A stretch of 64,000 bases of DNA from Microcystis aeruginosa FD4 (GTDB lineage: Bacteria; Cyanobacteriota; Cyanobacteriia; Cyanobacteriales; Microcystaceae): positions 5,332,001 through 5,396,000 of the forward strand of contig NZ_CP046973.1 of assembly GCF_009792235.1 (NCBI RefSeq), read 5' to 3'. A program made the translations under genes and the position numbers. Below the pieces are notes generated by a model. That model saw only the letters and a list, made by a program, of their open reading frames with translations. It did not search any database and was not told where the DNA came from. Below are positions 34,918-43,853 of the stretch, piece after piece (the first letter of the stretch is position 1; each line of letters opens with the position of its first letter).

Positions 34918-35089
34918 AGGCTGCATCTCAATTTTGTCGAAATATCTATATTAGATTTGGGCGCACGCGATGCGCCCCTACTATTGGTGCGATAATATTA
35001 TTGTAGGGGCGAATTGCCTTCGCCCTCTTTGAATAACTTCTGCTGCTCACCAATATGTGACAGAAAGTCACACATAGGAGATGCACCCC
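34918..35089. repeat. MITE-like element (copy 1 of a pair)
   Basis: Ends GGCTGCATCTC (from about 34921) and GAGATGCACCC (about 35079) form 11-bp imperfect inverted repeats. Inside are the palindrome GGGCGCACGCGATGCGCCC and AATATTATTGTAGGGGCGAA-TTGCCTTCGCCCTCTTTGA, the latter repeated almost exactly at 41548-41595. No coding capacity. Confidence 0.55.
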
Positions 35090-35096
35090 TTGATGA

Positions 35097-36662
35097 TTAA
35101 ACCATCTCTTTTTCTGCTTCTACCTCCACTAAAAGGGGGACGAGATTTTCATTTAAACGACCTGCTCTAATTAATTCTGCGTAGGTATTAGCTTCGATAT
35201 CGAGTAAAGTATCTTGAAATTGTTCGGCCACCACATCTTTTAATTGTGGGTGTTCCTGTAGTAATTTTTGCAACTGATCCCCCAAGGACTTTAATTGTCC
35301 TTCCACCAGAGTTTTTTTATAGCGATAAAATTCGGGATCGATATCGGGAAAACGTTCTGGTTGTTGCAGATAATTAGACACCCTAGTTAAAGCAATTTGA
35401 CGAGCAATTAAGGACGAATATTCGGTGCGAATCGGTTGATCACCAATAAGATTGAGGAAATTTAACAGCCATTGTATAGATAATCCTTGCACCAATAAAG
35501 TAAATAAAACCACACCAAAAACCACGTCAATAATTTCTTGACGGTAGGGGATAGACGTGGGAACACTTAACGCTAGGGCGATCGAAACCGAACCGCGTAA
35601 TCCTCCCCACCATAACACCGTTCTTTCCTTGAAATTGATTTGATTGCCCGTAATTAGATTACTAATTCCCCCTAGTCCAAAAATTGAGAACAGACGGGAA
35701 ACCACCATAGCGGCGATCGCTATCAAAATCCCAGTTAAGTGACTACCAAGACTCTCAAAACGGGTTTGATCGCCGATCAATAAAAAGATGATAGAATTGA
35801 CAAAAAAGGCGATAAATTCCCAAAATTCGCTAACTACCAGGCGCGTGCGGGGACTCATACCAATGCGCGAACCGAGATTACCGAGAATAATCCCAACAAT
35901 CACCACCCCAATCACACCAGATCCGCCTAATTTTTCCGTGACGAGATAGGTTCCATATGCAGAAACTAGAGTCAGAGACTGTTCCACAAAAGGCAAATCG
36001 AAGCGTTGGGTAAGGTAAGAAATGCCGAAACCGATCACGCAACCGACACCGATCCCAATACCGACAAAGGTGCAGAAACGAGCGATCGTGACGGGGACGG
36101 AAAAGGTATCGACTCCCAAGGGAATCCCTACCAAGAGGACGAAAGCGACCACAGCGACCCCATCATTAAAGAGACTTTCCCCTTCCATTAGGATCGTCAG
36201 TTTTTTACTGGCCCCCAATTCTTTAAAGAGGGCAATTACAGAGACGGGATCGGTGGCAGCTAGGGCAGCACCCAAGAGAAAAGCGATCGATAGGGGTAAA
36301 TTAGCAAAGATATGTAGGGGATAGGCGACTCCCAAAACGGAGATAATCACCCCGATAACGGCAAAAAGGACAATAGTAACCCAATATTCCTTTAATTTCG
36401 CCCAGGGAATATTCCATGCGGCTTCAAATAACAGGGGAGGCAGAAAAATTTCCAGGATTAATTCCGGGGAAAGATTCACCAGACGCAAATCTAAAAAAGC
36501 CAAACCCATACCGACAATAACTAACAGCAGGGTGTAGGGAATTTTGCGGAGGAAGGCAACGGTTCTCGATAAAGTGGCGACACTCAAGGAAATGGTCAAA
36601 ACTAGCAGGAATTGCTCTAAATTATGAGCGATCGCCTCATTAGCAGTAGATTCTAGGGTCAT
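35097..36662 (-). CDS. Na+/H+ antiporter, CPA1 family
   Basis: 521 residues. About 12 transmembrane segments in residues 10-410, with the CPA1 marks EIFLPPLLFEAAW (about 91-103), the ion-site ALAATDPVSVIALF (Asp in helix 5, about 137-150) and GESLFNDGVAVVAF (Asn-Asp pair, about 162-175). The remaining ~110 residues are a cytoplasmic helical tail, as in NhaP/NhaS-type cyanobacterial antiporters that control pH and sodium. Start at the ATG at 36662. It is read away from the RND pump, with low-complexity repeats between them. Confidence 0.88.
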   Translation of the reverse strand: MTLESTANEAIAHNLEQFLLVLTISLSVATLSRTVAFLRKIPYTLLLVIVGMGLAFLDLRLVNLSPELILEIFLPPLLFEAAWNIPWAKLKEYWVTIVLFAVIGVIISVLGVAYPLHIFANLPLSIAFLLGAALAATDPVSVIALFKELGASKKLTILMEGESLFNDGVAVVAFVLLVGIPLGVDTFSVPVTIARFCTFVGIGIGVGCVIGFGISYLTQRFDLPFVEQSLTLVSAYGTYLVTEKLGGSGVIGVVIVGIILGNLGSRIGMSPRTRLVVSEFWEFIAFFVNSIIFLLIGDQTRFESLGSHLTGILIAIAAMVVSRLFSIFGLGGISNLITGNQINFKERTVLWWGGLRGSVSIALALSVPTSIPYRQEIIDVVFGVVLFTLLVQGLSIQWLLNFLNLIGDQPIRTEYSSLIARQIALTRVSNYLQQPERFPDIDPEFYRYKKTLVEGQLKSLGDQLQKLLQEHPQLKDVVAEQFQDTLLDIEANTYAELIRAGRLNENLVPLLVEVEAEKEMV

Positions 36663-36675
36663 TATTTTCAGTTAT

Positions 36676-36902
36676 CAGAGATGGGTGTGGGGTGTGGGGT
36701 GTAGGGTGTGGGGTGTGGGGTGTGGGGAGGTGGGGAAGTGGGGTGATGGGGAAGTGGGGTGATGGGGAAAGTGGGGAGACCACTTCGTGCGCGTTCGTTG
36801 CGGGGGAGAAGTGGGAAGGTGGGGGAATTTCAACTAATACCCTAATACCCTAAAACCCCAAAACCCCAAAACCCCAAAACCCCAAAACCCCAAAACCCCA
36901 AA
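36676..36902. repeat. Low-complexity G/C-run repeats, including an (AAAACCCC)n array
   Basis: GGTGTGGGGTGT-type runs and GTGGGGTGATGGGGAA-like units (36676-36810) are followed by about seven AAAACCCC units (36842-36902), which resemble ciliate telomere units. The array ends four codons before the RND stop codon. On the G-rich strand it could form quadruplexes. Confidence 0.75.
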
Positions 36903-36912
36903 ATCTAACACC

Positions 36913-39900
36913 CTAGTCATTCCCAGACTGAGGAGAGATTTTCAAAGAGGAAATGGCCGCTTCTTCTATGGGGGTTTCTGATGTATTCCTTTCCTGATCG
37001 AGAGAAGGGGTTTTCTTGCCGCCAGAACCGCCACTTTTCGGGGGTTTCGAGGAGAGGAATCGGGCCTCGAACTGTTTGATCAGCACATACAACACCGGGA
37101 CAAGAAATAAACTCAACACCGTTGAAATCAGATAACCGCCTAAAATTGCAGTTCCCAGGGACCAACGACTCATCGCCCCGGCGCCGGAAGCGATAACCAA
37201 GGGCAAGAAACCGACTAAACCGGAAATAGCCGTCATCAGAATCGGTCTTAAGCGTTCCGTCGAGGCCCGGGCTGCCGCATCGGGAATACTTAAACCCAAA
37301 GTACGGGACTGGTTAGCGAATTCCACGATTAAAATCGCATTTTTTGCCGCTAAACCGATCAACATGACCAAAGCCACCTGAGCATAGATATTATTATTCA
37401 CCGTCGGGAAGAGACTACCCACTTGTAGGAAATTCGCCCGCAACAGTAAGGCCCCCATGGCACCCAGGATCGCTAGGGGAACGGTAATCATGATGATAAT
37501 CGGGTCGATATAGCTTTCGTACTGGGCCGCGAGGACAAGGAAAACCACAATAAAGGCTAATCCGAAGATAACCGGGGCTGCCCCGGCGGAAGTTTTTTCT
37601 TGGAAAGCTGTACCCGTCCAAGCGTAACCGAAACCGGGCTGCAGGACTTTCCGACAGACATCTTCCATCACTGCGATCGCCTGTCCCGTACTAAAACCGG
37701 GGGCGGGATTACCCTGAACGCTAATCGAGGGATAGAGGTTAAAGTTAGTGATAATCGGTGGATAGGTGAAGCGTTTGACGCTAACTAAACCCGATAGGGG
37801 AATATTGGCCCCGGTACGGGAACGGACGTAAAGACGGTTAATATCTTCGGGATTAGAACGATAATCCGCTTCTGCTTGGGCAAAGACTCGATACAAGCGA
37901 TCGCCCAAGACGAATTGGTTGACGAAGTTAGAACCGAGATAGGTTTGCAGGGTGCCGAAAACGGCCTGCATATCGACGTTTTGTGCCTGTAGCTGGTTGC
38001 GATTGATGGAAAGTTCCAGCATCGGCGTGTCGGTGGTAAATTGGGTGAAAATTCCCGATAATTCCGGTCTTGTTCGGGCCTCGGCCATGACTTTATTAGC
38101 GTTGGCAATCAAAGCGTCCATGGGGAAAGAAGCGCGGTTTTGGATATAGATCTCGAAACCGCCGGTAGAACTTAAGCCATCCACAGGGGGCGCATTAACG
38201 GCGAAAGCACGAGCATCTCGGACTTTAGTGGCTAATTGTCGGTTAATTTTCCGGAGAATACCGAAAACTGACTTATCTTCGCCGGGCCGTTCCGACCATT
38301 CTTTTAACTTGACAAAAAATAGCCCTTGGTTACTGCCACTCCCAGCAAAACTAAAGCCCGCCATACCGACAAAGTGTTCGATTTCTTCGATACCGTCGAG
38401 AATTTCTTCGTTAATCTGACGGATAACCCGGTCGGTGTAGCGCAGGGAAACCCCGGGGGGCGCTTGCACCAAAACGAAGGCATAACCTTGGTCTTCTTCG
38501 GGGATAAAACCCTGGGGAGTGGTGCTATAACTCCAAGCTGTGAGAAAGAGGGCGGCGATAAAAAAGGGTAAGACCAGAAACCGGATGCGGATCAGAAATT
38601 CGATCGAGCGTCGATAGCCCTCTTTAACTGCGTTGAAACCCCGATTAAAGCCCGCGAAAAACAGTCCCAAGGGTCCGCGGGTGCGTTGGGGCGGTTTCAT
38701 GATAATCGCCGACATGGTGGGGGAAAAACTGAGGGCGTTAAAGGTGGAGATGATAATTGAAGCGGAGATGATGACGGCAAATTGTCGATAAACGATCCCC
38801 ACCGTACCGGGGAAGAAGGTGACGGGAATAAAAACCGCTAGTAGTACAAGAGAACTAGCAATAACCGCCGAGGTTAACTCGCCCATGGCATCGAGGGCAG
38901 CTTGAAATGGCCGCATTCCCTGCCGTAATTTTTCCGATACCGCTTCTACGATCACGATGCCGTCGTCCACCACTAAACCGGTGGCCAGAATGACGGCAAA
39001 CAAGGACAGGTTATTGAGAGAATAGCCTAAAGCCAGGGCAACGGCCATGGTTCCGATCAAAGATACGGGAATAGCGATCGCCGGAATGATCGTGGTGCGC
39101 CAATCCTGAAGGAAGATAAAAATCACCAGAATAACCAGTAAAATCGCCTCCACCAGAGTGCCAAAGGCTTCTTCCAGGGAAGCGGCTACAAAAGCCGTAT
39201 TATCGAGGGTGATGGCGATATTTAACCCCGGGGGGAAACTTGGTTCTAGTTCCGCCATTTTTTCTTTTACCAGTTTGGCAGTATTCCAAGCGTTGGAACC
39301 GGGTAACTGATAGACGATATAGACAACGGCGGGGGATTTGTCGAAATAGGCGGCGGTACTGTAGCTTTCGGCTCCGATTTCTGCCCGTCCTACGTCTTTA
39401 ATTCGGATTAAATCGCCATTTTCCCCCACTTTGACGACGATATTTTCCGCTTCCTCCCCGGTGGCAACCCTACCAACGGCGCGAATGGCGATCTGGAATT
39501 GCTGATCCTCGGGACTGGGATCACCGCCAATTGTCCCTGCACCCACCTGAATATTCTGTTCTCGGATTGCCTGTACCACTTCGAGTGCCGATAGCCCCCT
39601 AGCGGCTAAGGCATCAGGATTAAGCCAAAAACGCAGGGCGTATTCCCTCTCCCCGATGATGGTTGTACTACCAACCCCCTCGATCCGGCGAATCTCCGCA
39701 TCGATAACCCGATCAACAAAGTTACTTAAAAAGACCGTATCGTAGGGATAATTGCCCTTTTCGTCCGGTTTGGCGGAAATCCCGTAGGCAAGGGTAACGC
39801 TGGGGGATTGGGTATTGGTGGTCACCCCCTGCCGGTTCACTTCTTCCGGTAAACTAGCGGCGGCGGTACTGACGCGGTTTTGTACCAAGACTTGGGCAAT

Positions 39901-40215
39901 GTTACGATCCATTTCTACTGGGAAATAGACATTCACTGTACTTTGTCCCGTGTTGGTACTCTGGGACTGCATATAAACAATCTGTTCTGTCCCGTTAATC
40001 TGCCGATCGAGTACCGTGGTAACGTTATCCTGTACGGTTTTGGCATCGGTTCCCAAATAGTTGGCATTTACCGCTACCTGAATAAATGCCAACTGGGGCA
40101 GTTTTTCTAGGGGTAAAAAGGGAATAGCGATCGCTCCGATCAAAACGATTAAAATCGAGCAAACTGTGGTCAGAACGGGTCTTTTAATGAAAGTATCGGC
40201 AATACTGAGGATCAT
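36913..40215 (-). CDS. RND efflux pump, HAE1/AcrB-type inner-membrane subunit
   Basis: 1100 residues, the usual length. Twelve helices in two sets flank two large periplasmic loops. Seen: FIKRPVLTTVCSILIVLIGA at the start, GLVVDDGIVIVEAVSEKL with the proton-relay Asp pair in TM4, and GLAAKNAILIVEFANQSR in TM10. It moves drugs, detergents or metabolites out with a fusion protein and an outer-membrane channel. No membrane fusion protein gene is adjacent in this window, which is unusual for the family; its partner must be encoded elsewhere. The C-terminus (about 1057-1100) is an extra charged tail. Confidence 0.92.
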   Translation of the reverse strand: MILSIADTFIKRPVLTTVCSILIVLIGAIAIPFLPLEKLPQLAFIQVAVNANYLGTDAKTVQDNVTTVLDRQINGTEQIVYMQSQSTNTGQSTVNVYFPVEMDRNIAQVLVQNRVSTAAASLPEEVNRQGVTTNTQSPSVTLAYGISAKPDEKGNYPYDTVFLSNFVDRVIDAEIRRIEGVGSTTIIGEREYALRFWLNPDALAARGLSALEVVQAIREQNIQVGAGTIGGDPSPEDQQFQIAIRAVGRVATGEEAENIVVKVGENGDLIRIKDVGRAEIGAESYSTAAYFDKSPAVVYIVYQLPGSNAWNTAKLVKEKMAELEPSFPPGLNIAITLDNTAFVAASLEEAFGTLVEAILLVILVIFIFLQDWRTTIIPAIAIPVSLIGTMAVALALGYSLNNLSLFAVILATGLVVDDGIVIVEAVSEKLRQGMRPFQAALDAMGELTSAVIASSLVLLAVFIPVTFFPGTVGIVYRQFAVIISASIIISTFNALSFSPTMSAIIMKPPQRTRGPLGLFFAGFNRGFNAVKEGYRRSIEFLIRIRFLVLPFFIAALFLTAWSYSTTPQGFIPEEDQGYAFVLVQAPPGVSLRYTDRVIRQINEEILDGIEEIEHFVGMAGFSFAGSGSNQGLFFVKLKEWSERPGEDKSVFGILRKINRQLATKVRDARAFAVNAPPVDGLSSTGGFEIYIQNRASFPMDALIANANKVMAEARTRPELSGIFTQFTTDTPMLELSINRNQLQAQNVDMQAVFGTLQTYLGSNFVNQFVLGDRLYRVFAQAEADYRSNPEDINRLYVRSRTGANIPLSGLVSVKRFTYPPIITNFNLYPSISVQGNPAPGFSTGQAIAVMEDVCRKVLQPGFGYAWTGTAFQEKTSAGAAPVIFGLAFIVVFLVLAAQYESYIDPIIIMITVPLAILGAMGALLLRANFLQVGSLFPTVNNNIYAQVALVMLIGLAAKNAILIVEFANQSRTLGLSIPDAAARASTERLRPILMTAISGLVGFLPLVIASGAGAMSRWSLGTAILGGYLISTVLSLFLVPVLYVLIKQFEARFLSSKPPKSGGSGGKKTPSLDQERNTSETPIEEAAISSLKISPQSGND

Positions 40216-40221
40216 AGGGCG

Positions 40222-41421
40222 TTACTGGTTCATTTTTTCTAGGATAGTTGCGGCGGTGGGAGATTTACGAGTCAGATAGTTAAATATTAATAGTTTAAAG
40301 ATGGTATCTAGGATAACGGGAACAGTGGCCACAAACAAGCTAATAAATGTAATATTTTCCCGCCAACCAAAGTGCCGGAACAAAGTTTCTAAGATTACCG
40401 TCCAACCCTCCGCCGAGTGAAACCCGACAAATATATCGGTAAAAAGAATAAAGATAAAGGCTTTGGTAATATCATTTAAGCTGAGAAAATAACGACTAAC
40501 ATAGGCTTGCGTAATTGCCAATTGTTGACGACCAAAAATTAGGATCGCAATAAAGGCTATTAATCCGGTAATATCGGAGAGTAAGTTTTTCCAACCATCT
40601 TGACTTTCATAACCCGCTTCTTTAAATAATTCCTGTACCTGTTCCCGAAAGGTTTCTTCTGATTCATGTCCTGCTTTTGCTACTCCTAAAACGTGCTTGA
40701 TTTCTTCAATTTCTTGAAGTCTAGCAAATTCCCTGAGATATTTTTCGCCTATTTCCTGAGAAATATAAACTTCTGATATTTTCGCTCTATCCACACCAAA
40801 ATAGTTTAAAACAGGGCTAAAAATAAAGTTTCTACTAATAACCTGCACCGAGAGAGGCACTAAAATAATAATCAGGATAAAACGAATAGCGATGCGCTGC
40901 TGTTGTCGTAGGGTACGGAGTTGTTTGATGACAGTTTGTTCGTATTCGGGGGTTAATTCTTGCCGGAAGTTAAAAAATTTATTACTGGTTGCAGGAGAAA
41001 TTGTCTGGTTAGTTTTATCGCTAGAGCTATCACCAGTGAGATTCGCTTTAGGCAAATTTGGGGTTTGATTATTCGGTAATGGGGGCAGCAATTCCTCTAA
41101 GTCTAGGCGATATTTACCGATAATATCCTCGATCGCTTTTAAAGTCCCTAGGATGTTATTATTTTCTGGGTTAGTTTGCGGGTTAAGAAAATTACCCAGA
41201 CGCACTTGAGTTAAATCGAGACGTATCTGGAATAATTCTCGTTCTAGGGTACTTTGAAAGTAATCATAAACACTTTTTCCTCCCACGGCAGCCGGGGAAA
41301 TTTTTTGTCCCCCAAAATGTTTATCTTCGATCGCTTTAATTTTCAGCGCTCTCTGATAAGCTGATTCTAGGGCCACTAAAGAGCGTCTTTCTACCCATTG
41401 ATTAACTCGATTCCAAGGCAC
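40222..41421 (-). CDS. pxcA: Proton extrusion protein PxcA (CemA family)
   Basis: 399 residues. A hydrophilic N-terminal ~180 residues with a disordered Ser/Asn/Thr patch is followed by four transmembrane helices and the conserved C-terminal TVPVILDTIFKLLIFNYLTR of PxcA/CemA. PxcA supports light-dependent proton extrusion and CO2 or Na+ handling in the cyanobacterial envelope or thylakoid. It ends 6 bases before the RND start and reads the same way, so the two are probably co-transcribed. Function by homology; PxcA versus its paralogue PxcL cannot be fully separated. Confidence 0.85.
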   Translation of the reverse strand: MPWNRVNQWVERRSLVALESAYQRALKIKAIEDKHFGGQKISPAAVGGKSVYDYFQSTLERELFQIRLDLTQVRLGNFLNPQTNPENNNILGTLKAIEDIIGKYRLDLEELLPPLPNNQTPNLPKANLTGDSSSDKTNQTISPATSNKFFNFRQELTPEYEQTVIKQLRTLRQQQRIAIRFILIIILVPLSVQVISRNFIFSPVLNYFGVDRAKISEVYISQEIGEKYLREFARLQEIEEIKHVLGVAKAGHESEETFREQVQELFKEAGYESQDGWKNLLSDITGLIAFIAILIFGRQQLAITQAYVSRYFLSLNDITKAFIFILFTDIFVGFHSAEGWTVILETLFRHFGWRENITFISLFVATVPVILDTIFKLLIFNYLTRKSPTAATILEKMNQ

Positions 41422-41490
41422 GGCTATAATCCTCGCTTTTCTGTCATCACAATCACCACGGTAAGCTATCAGCGTTGGCTAGATATCCAC

Positions 41491-41600
41491 TTTCGAGAAA
41501 TATCCATAATATTACATTTTGAGCGCAGGTGATGCACTCCCACCACTGGGGAAATAATATTATTGTAGGGGCGAATTGCCTTCGCCCTCTTTGACAACGT
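41491..41600. repeat. MITE-like element (copy 2 of a pair)
   Basis: CGAGAAATATCCATAATATT, a decayed GAGCGCAGGTGATGCACTC palindrome, and AATATTATTGTAGGGGCGAA-TTGCCTTCGCCCTCTTTGA, which matches the copy at 34970-35030 almost base for base. The outer ends differ, so copy boundaries are not certain. Confidence 0.6.
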
Positions 41601-41707
41601 TTCTCATCAAGATAAAGTGTAACCTAATTTGTTATCGACCACCGATGACTGACTCCCTAAAACGAAAACTTCCTAGCTCACCATTAAGATAACTGCTATC
41701 ATTAAAC

Positions 41708-42841
41708 TTAGCAATAACTTTTAGATATTGAATGTTCCTCGACAAATAAACTATAGTTACTTTGAAAGATTTCAGGAGTAAATTTATTAGCCTGTTGCCG
41801 ACAATTTTCTGGAGCAATTTTATCACCGTGATCGACAAAATATTTAACCGCTTCTACCAAAGATTGGGGATTTTGTTCCCCAAAAAGTAATCCCGTTCCT
41901 TGGGGAGAATTTTCCCGCAGATCCCGCACGGTTTCTAAAGCACCTCCGGCAGCAAATGCAATCACGGGAGTACCACAAGCTTGCGCTTCCACTAAAGCAA
42001 TACCAAAATCCTCACAAGCAGCATAAATAAACGCTTTTGCTTTCGACATATATTCTGCTACCATTCGATCAGAAACCGCACCTAAAATCTGAATATTATC
42101 CCTCGCTAACTGTCGAATCAAAGCCATCTGAGGACCATCTCCAATAACCACTAGGGGTAATCCCAATTGATTAAACGCTTCCACAATTAAAGGGACTTTT
42201 TTATAACTAACTAAACGAGAGACTACTAAATAAAAATCTTCTTTTTTCTCTTGGTAGGGAAAACGCTCGATTTGTACGGGAGGATAAATAACTTTTGCCT
42301 CCCGTCGATAACAGCGCCAAATTCTTCTAGCGGTGTGGTGGGAATTAGCCAGAAAATAGTCCACACGATTAGCAGAAATCACATCCCACTGACGCAACCC
42401 ATGCAAAAGATAACGGGTGAAAATACCGGGTAATCCCTGTCCTAACTTGCTATTAGCCAGATAGTCAAAAGTTAAATCCCAAGCATAACGCATCGGAGTG
42501 TGACAATAACAAATGTGCACCTGATCTGGTCGAATTAAAACCCCTTTAGCCACACAATGGGAGGAGGATAAAATTACATCATAATCCTCTAAATTTAACT
42601 GCTCGATCGCTAGGGGAAGAAAAGGTAAGTATTTTTGGACGCCATTGCTCGCTTTCGGGAAATTTTGCAGAAAAGTTGTCCCGATCGAGCGACCATAGAG
42701 ATAACTATCGGGATTAGTGGACTCAAAATCGATCAAAGCGTATAAATCCGCCTCTAGACATTGTAAAATCTCCCTAACCACTAATTCTGATCCCCCCGTC
42801 GCCTTTGGGGTTAACCACTCGTGAACCAGAGCGTACTTCAT
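41708..42841 (-). CDS. Glycosyltransferase family 4
   Basis: 377 residues, a GT-B fold protein. Seen: EWLTPKATGGSELVVREIL at the N-terminus (Gly-rich acceptor-site loop), FYLVVSRLVSYKKVPLIVEAF at the start of the donor domain, LPLVVIGDGPQM, and the nucleotide-sugar site CEDFGIALVEAQACGTPVIA with its Glu pair. It probably adds a mannose- or rhamnose-type sugar to a polysaccharide or glycolipid. No other sugar genes are next to it. Confidence 0.9.
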   Translation of the reverse strand: MKYALVHEWLTPKATGGSELVVREILQCLEADLYALIDFESTNPDSYLYGRSIGTTFLQNFPKASNGVQKYLPFLPLAIEQLNLEDYDVILSSSHCVAKGVLIRPDQVHICYCHTPMRYAWDLTFDYLANSKLGQGLPGIFTRYLLHGLRQWDVISANRVDYFLANSHHTARRIWRCYRREAKVIYPPVQIERFPYQEKKEDFYLVVSRLVSYKKVPLIVEAFNQLGLPLVVIGDGPQMALIRQLARDNIQILGAVSDRMVAEYMSKAKAFIYAACEDFGIALVEAQACGTPVIAFAAGGALETVRDLRENSPQGTGLLFGEQNPQSLVEAVKYFVDHGDKIAPENCRQQANKFTPEIFQSNYSLFVEEHSISKSYC

Positions 42842-43134
42842 AGGATAATCAATAATCTCAGCGGTTATTATAGCAGTAAGGGATCAGCAGTTTAATAGTT
42901 CGCTTTCTGGCTTTCTCTTGCCCAAAATTACCGACACATATCAGATCACGGTAAAAAACACTAGAAAGAAATTATTAAATTTTTATTGAAAAATTGCAAA
43001 GTTTAGTAAAAATTACTAGCAAGATCAGATGAGCGACTCCATAATGGGGATCAAGGAAAAAATAGACTTAAACCGATTGGGATCAAGAAAAACTAGCTTT
43101 ATATACAGAAGATAACTAATTAATGAGGTTTGCT

Positions 43135-43314
43135 ATGATCACCCTGCAACAAGTGCGCTGTCCTAATTGTGGAAATTTTGCCGAAAGACAGCATATTTTA
43201 GAACACCATCTCGTTAGCACCGCCTGTTCTCACTGTGATTATCTGTTAGTTAGTTGCAGTCTCACAGGAAATGTACTAGAGTGCTATGCACCCGGTATTG
43301 GTTTAAGAAATTAA
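43135..43314 (+). CDS. Small zinc-ribbon-like protein
   Basis: 59 residues from the ATG at 43135, with GAGG eight bases upstream (the 43123 start would put the ribosome binding site inside the gene). Two CxxC pairs, CPNCG (9-13) and CSHCD (about 31-35), could bind Zn2+. The C-terminus CYAPGIGLRN is hydrophobic. Such one-domain zinc ribbons are widespread in cyanobacteria without a known role. It is read 76 bases before the DUF4359 gene, same strand. Confidence 0.75.
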   Translation: MITLQQVRCPNCGNFAERQHILEHHLVSTACSHCDYLLVSCSLTGNVLECYAPGIGLRN

Positions 43315-43390
43315 CACCGCTCCCTAGCCAGATCGAAAATGTCTTGTCAAAATTAGAGTGGAGAAGACAAAATCAAGGAGCTAAGTAGCT

Positions 43391-43738
43391 ATGGGGGGTA
43401 ATTTCTTCAAGGCAGCGATCGCACTAGGGGTGGTAGCGGGGGTGATGGGATTGACCAATCCCCCCCAAGAACTTTACAGCGAATACGCCGCCGAAAAACT
43501 CCTCGCTCATGCCGACAAAATCGCTTGCGAGAAAATCAGTCTCTGTGGCTCGATCGATTCTTTGCCAGTGGCAGCCAGAAATATCATCAAAAATCAAATC
43601 TTAAAACCAGCGATCGAAACCTCTAGTCAACGGCAAAATTTAGGTGTGTTCAGTATTTACACCACAGAAGTACCGGGGGTAGCTAAAATTAGAACTCTTG
43701 GCGCTTTTGGGCATTTCTTGACTTTCTCGGAGACTTAG
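43391..43738 (+). CDS. DUF4359 domain protein
   Basis: 115 residues. An N-terminal hydrophobic segment (ALGVVAGVMGLTN) acts as signal or anchor, followed by NPPQELYSEYAAEKLLAHAD and a C-terminal FGHFLTFSE, matching DUF4359 of cyanobacteria. Possibly periplasmic or lumenal. GGAG lies ten bases before the ATG. Function unknown. Confidence 0.75.
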   Translation: MGGNFFKAAIALGVVAGVMGLTNPPQELYSEYAAEKLLAHADKIACEKISLCGSIDSLPVAARNIIKNQILKPAIETSSQRQNLGVFSIYTTEVPGVAKIRTLGAFGHFLTFSET

Positions 43739-43853
43739 GCTTTGATTAGTGCCGGTTTAACCGCTACCGGCTTAATAATGAGTTAAGATGATCATGTTAA
43801 CCCGCGATTTGAGCGATAGACTCCTCAAGAACACCGATTAATGCTGCCTAACC

